Assembly (NCBI GenBank): GCA_030267965.1
Contig: BRYA01000034.1
Location: 32,473-90,349, forward strand
Length of the DNA stretch: 57,877 nucleotides
Direction of reading: 5' to 3'
Source: Triparma columacea
Taxonomy: Eukaryota; Sar; Bolidophyceae; Parmales; Triparmaceae
Positions 57,093-57,877 of the stretch are shown one piece after another (positions within the stretch are counted from its first letter, which is position 1; every line of letters starts with the position of its first letter). Under the pieces are notes generated by a model, which was given only the letters and a program-made list of their open reading frames with translations, was not told the origin of the DNA and made no database searches. The translations under genes were made by a program, and so were the position numbers.

Positions 57093-57809
57093 CTAATAGG
57101 GCAGCAACATTTGTAGGATGAAACGATTTTATTTGGTTTATTGTGACTATTTTGAAAGTGTTTTAAGTGTAGTAGATGTATTGTGGTAGTGTTAAAGTAA
57201 TTTGTGAGTATTGAGGAAGTGTAGTGGGAGTGTATGGAGTTTTTGAGAGTTGTGAAAGTGTTATAGTGGTTTGTGAGTATAAAGGAAGTGTAGTAGATGT
57301 TTATGGGATAAATAAAAAGAAGGTGAGTGTGGTTATGGAGAGGAGAGGGTGGAATTGAGGGGAAAGAGTTGTGGAGAGGAGAGTATAAGGTTTAGTGGTG
57401 TAAGTGTGTGTAGGTAAATGTTAATAGAGTTTGAAAGAATTAAAGGAAAAGTTATAGCGGTTTGTTAGTATAGTGGAAGTGTAGAGAAGTGTATGGGGAT
57501 AAATAAAAAGAAAGGAGAGTGTGTTTGTAAAGAGAAGAAAGAGGCGTTGAGGGGTGAGAGTAGTGGTTTATGAGTATAATGGAAGTGTAGTAGATGTGTA
57601 TTGGGATGAATAAAGGAGTGTGAGTGTAGTTGGGGAGAGGAGAGAGAAAAAGAAAGGGGTGAGAGTAGAAGAGTGGAGGATATATTGTAGAATGGTGTGT
57701 GTGTGAGAATGGTATATGGAAATATGTGTGTGTGTGGGAATAAATGTGTAAGTTTGTAGTGGTTTGTAGTGATTTGAGTGATTTTAAGTGGATTGGTAGA
57801 AGTTTTCTG
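57093..57809 (+). repeat. C-poor subtelomeric degenerate repeats
   Basis: This stretch is almost free of C on the plus strand, rich in G, T and A. Degenerate units of about 100-200 bp recur, with GTGGTTTGTGAGTAT, GGAAGTGTAGTAGATGT and GGGATAAATAAA seen at about 57155-57310, 57455-57510 and 57560-57615. No gene is seen. The first part may be the 3' UTR of the giant gene. Confidence 0.8.
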
Positions 57810-57877
57810 TTAGGGTTAGGGTTAGGGTTAGGGTTAGGGTTAGGGTTAGGGTTAGGGTTAGGGTTAGGGTTAGGGTT
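57810..57877 (+). repeat. telomere, (TTAGGG)n
   Basis: Eleven perfect TTAGGG units run to the end of the window. The G-rich strand runs toward the end, so this is a true right-hand chromosome end and the sequence stops inside the telomere. Confidence 0.98.

Noticed and set aside
1..57877. CRISPR arrays, bacterial operons, insertion sequences and viral genes
   Set aside because: The window is eukaryotic with introns and a telomere. No direct-repeat/spacer array, transposase, reverse transcriptase or viral gene was recognised. I could not run a tRNA or RNA search, so small RNA genes cannot be excluded.

Overview
This is the right-hand end of a nuclear chromosome from a photosynthetic, flagellated eukaryote. 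The last 68 bases are a perfect (TTAGGG)n telomere. Genes are densely packed, alternate between strands and are split by short GT-AG introns. Those introns mostly start GTGAG or GTAAG, often carry a CTAAC or CTGAC branch-like element, and often have long C-tracts. A light-harvesting protein and a CYP97-type P450 carry N-termini like the bipartite plastid targeting signals of secondary plastids (signal peptide ending next to a Phe, 'SAF' and 'HAF'). IFT43 and a dynein-stalk-like protein point to a flagellum. Together this suggests an ochrophyte stramenopile with a GC-rich, compact genome, perhaps Bolidophyceae/Parmales. That placement is an inference from gene content, not a database match.

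Layout. 0.4-10 kb: serine palmitoyltransferase LCB1, a sulfatase, a C5orf34-like protein, a FAD-dependent glycine oxidase (ThiO-like) and an SPFH/band-7 protein. 10-20 kb: a secreted protein of unknown function, a light-harvesting protein, an arylamine N-acetyltransferase, a large RGS-domain protein, a phosphatase-asparaginase fusion and a BAHD-like acyltransferase. 20-34 kb: a coiled-coil protein, an Ariadne-type RBR ubiquitin ligase, IFT43, a predicted SDR-LRR fusion, a dynein-stalk-like protein and an ALIX/BRO1 protein with ubiquitin-binding motifs. 34-46 kb: mitochondrial uS9, Nibrin/NBS1, CYP97-type P450, a secreted STI1-like protein, a divergent mitochondrial aldehyde dehydrogenase, a BspA-type LRR protein and a TraB-like protein. 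47-57 kb: one giant gene of about 3,087 codons, then about 0.7 kb of C-poor subtelomeric DNA and the telomere.

The most interesting locus is the giant subtelomeric gene. It appears to encode several START-like lipid-binding domains followed by three copies of an approximately 8-helix membrane module that resembles XK-related scramblases. Two of the copies share a 78-nt identical tract, which suggests recent duplication or gene conversion. Its 5' end contains duplicated 33-nt mini-exons inside duplicated introns.

The genes do not form one pathway. Recognisable themes are membrane lipids (LCB1, SPFH protein, giant START protein), plastid function (light-harvesting protein, P450, ThiO), flagellum (IFT43, dynein-stalk-like), ubiquitin and endosome (RBR ligase, BRO1) and DNA repair (NBS1). 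Exon joins were built by eye from splice motifs, reading-frame phase and protein continuity; where noted, the whole chain is in phase.
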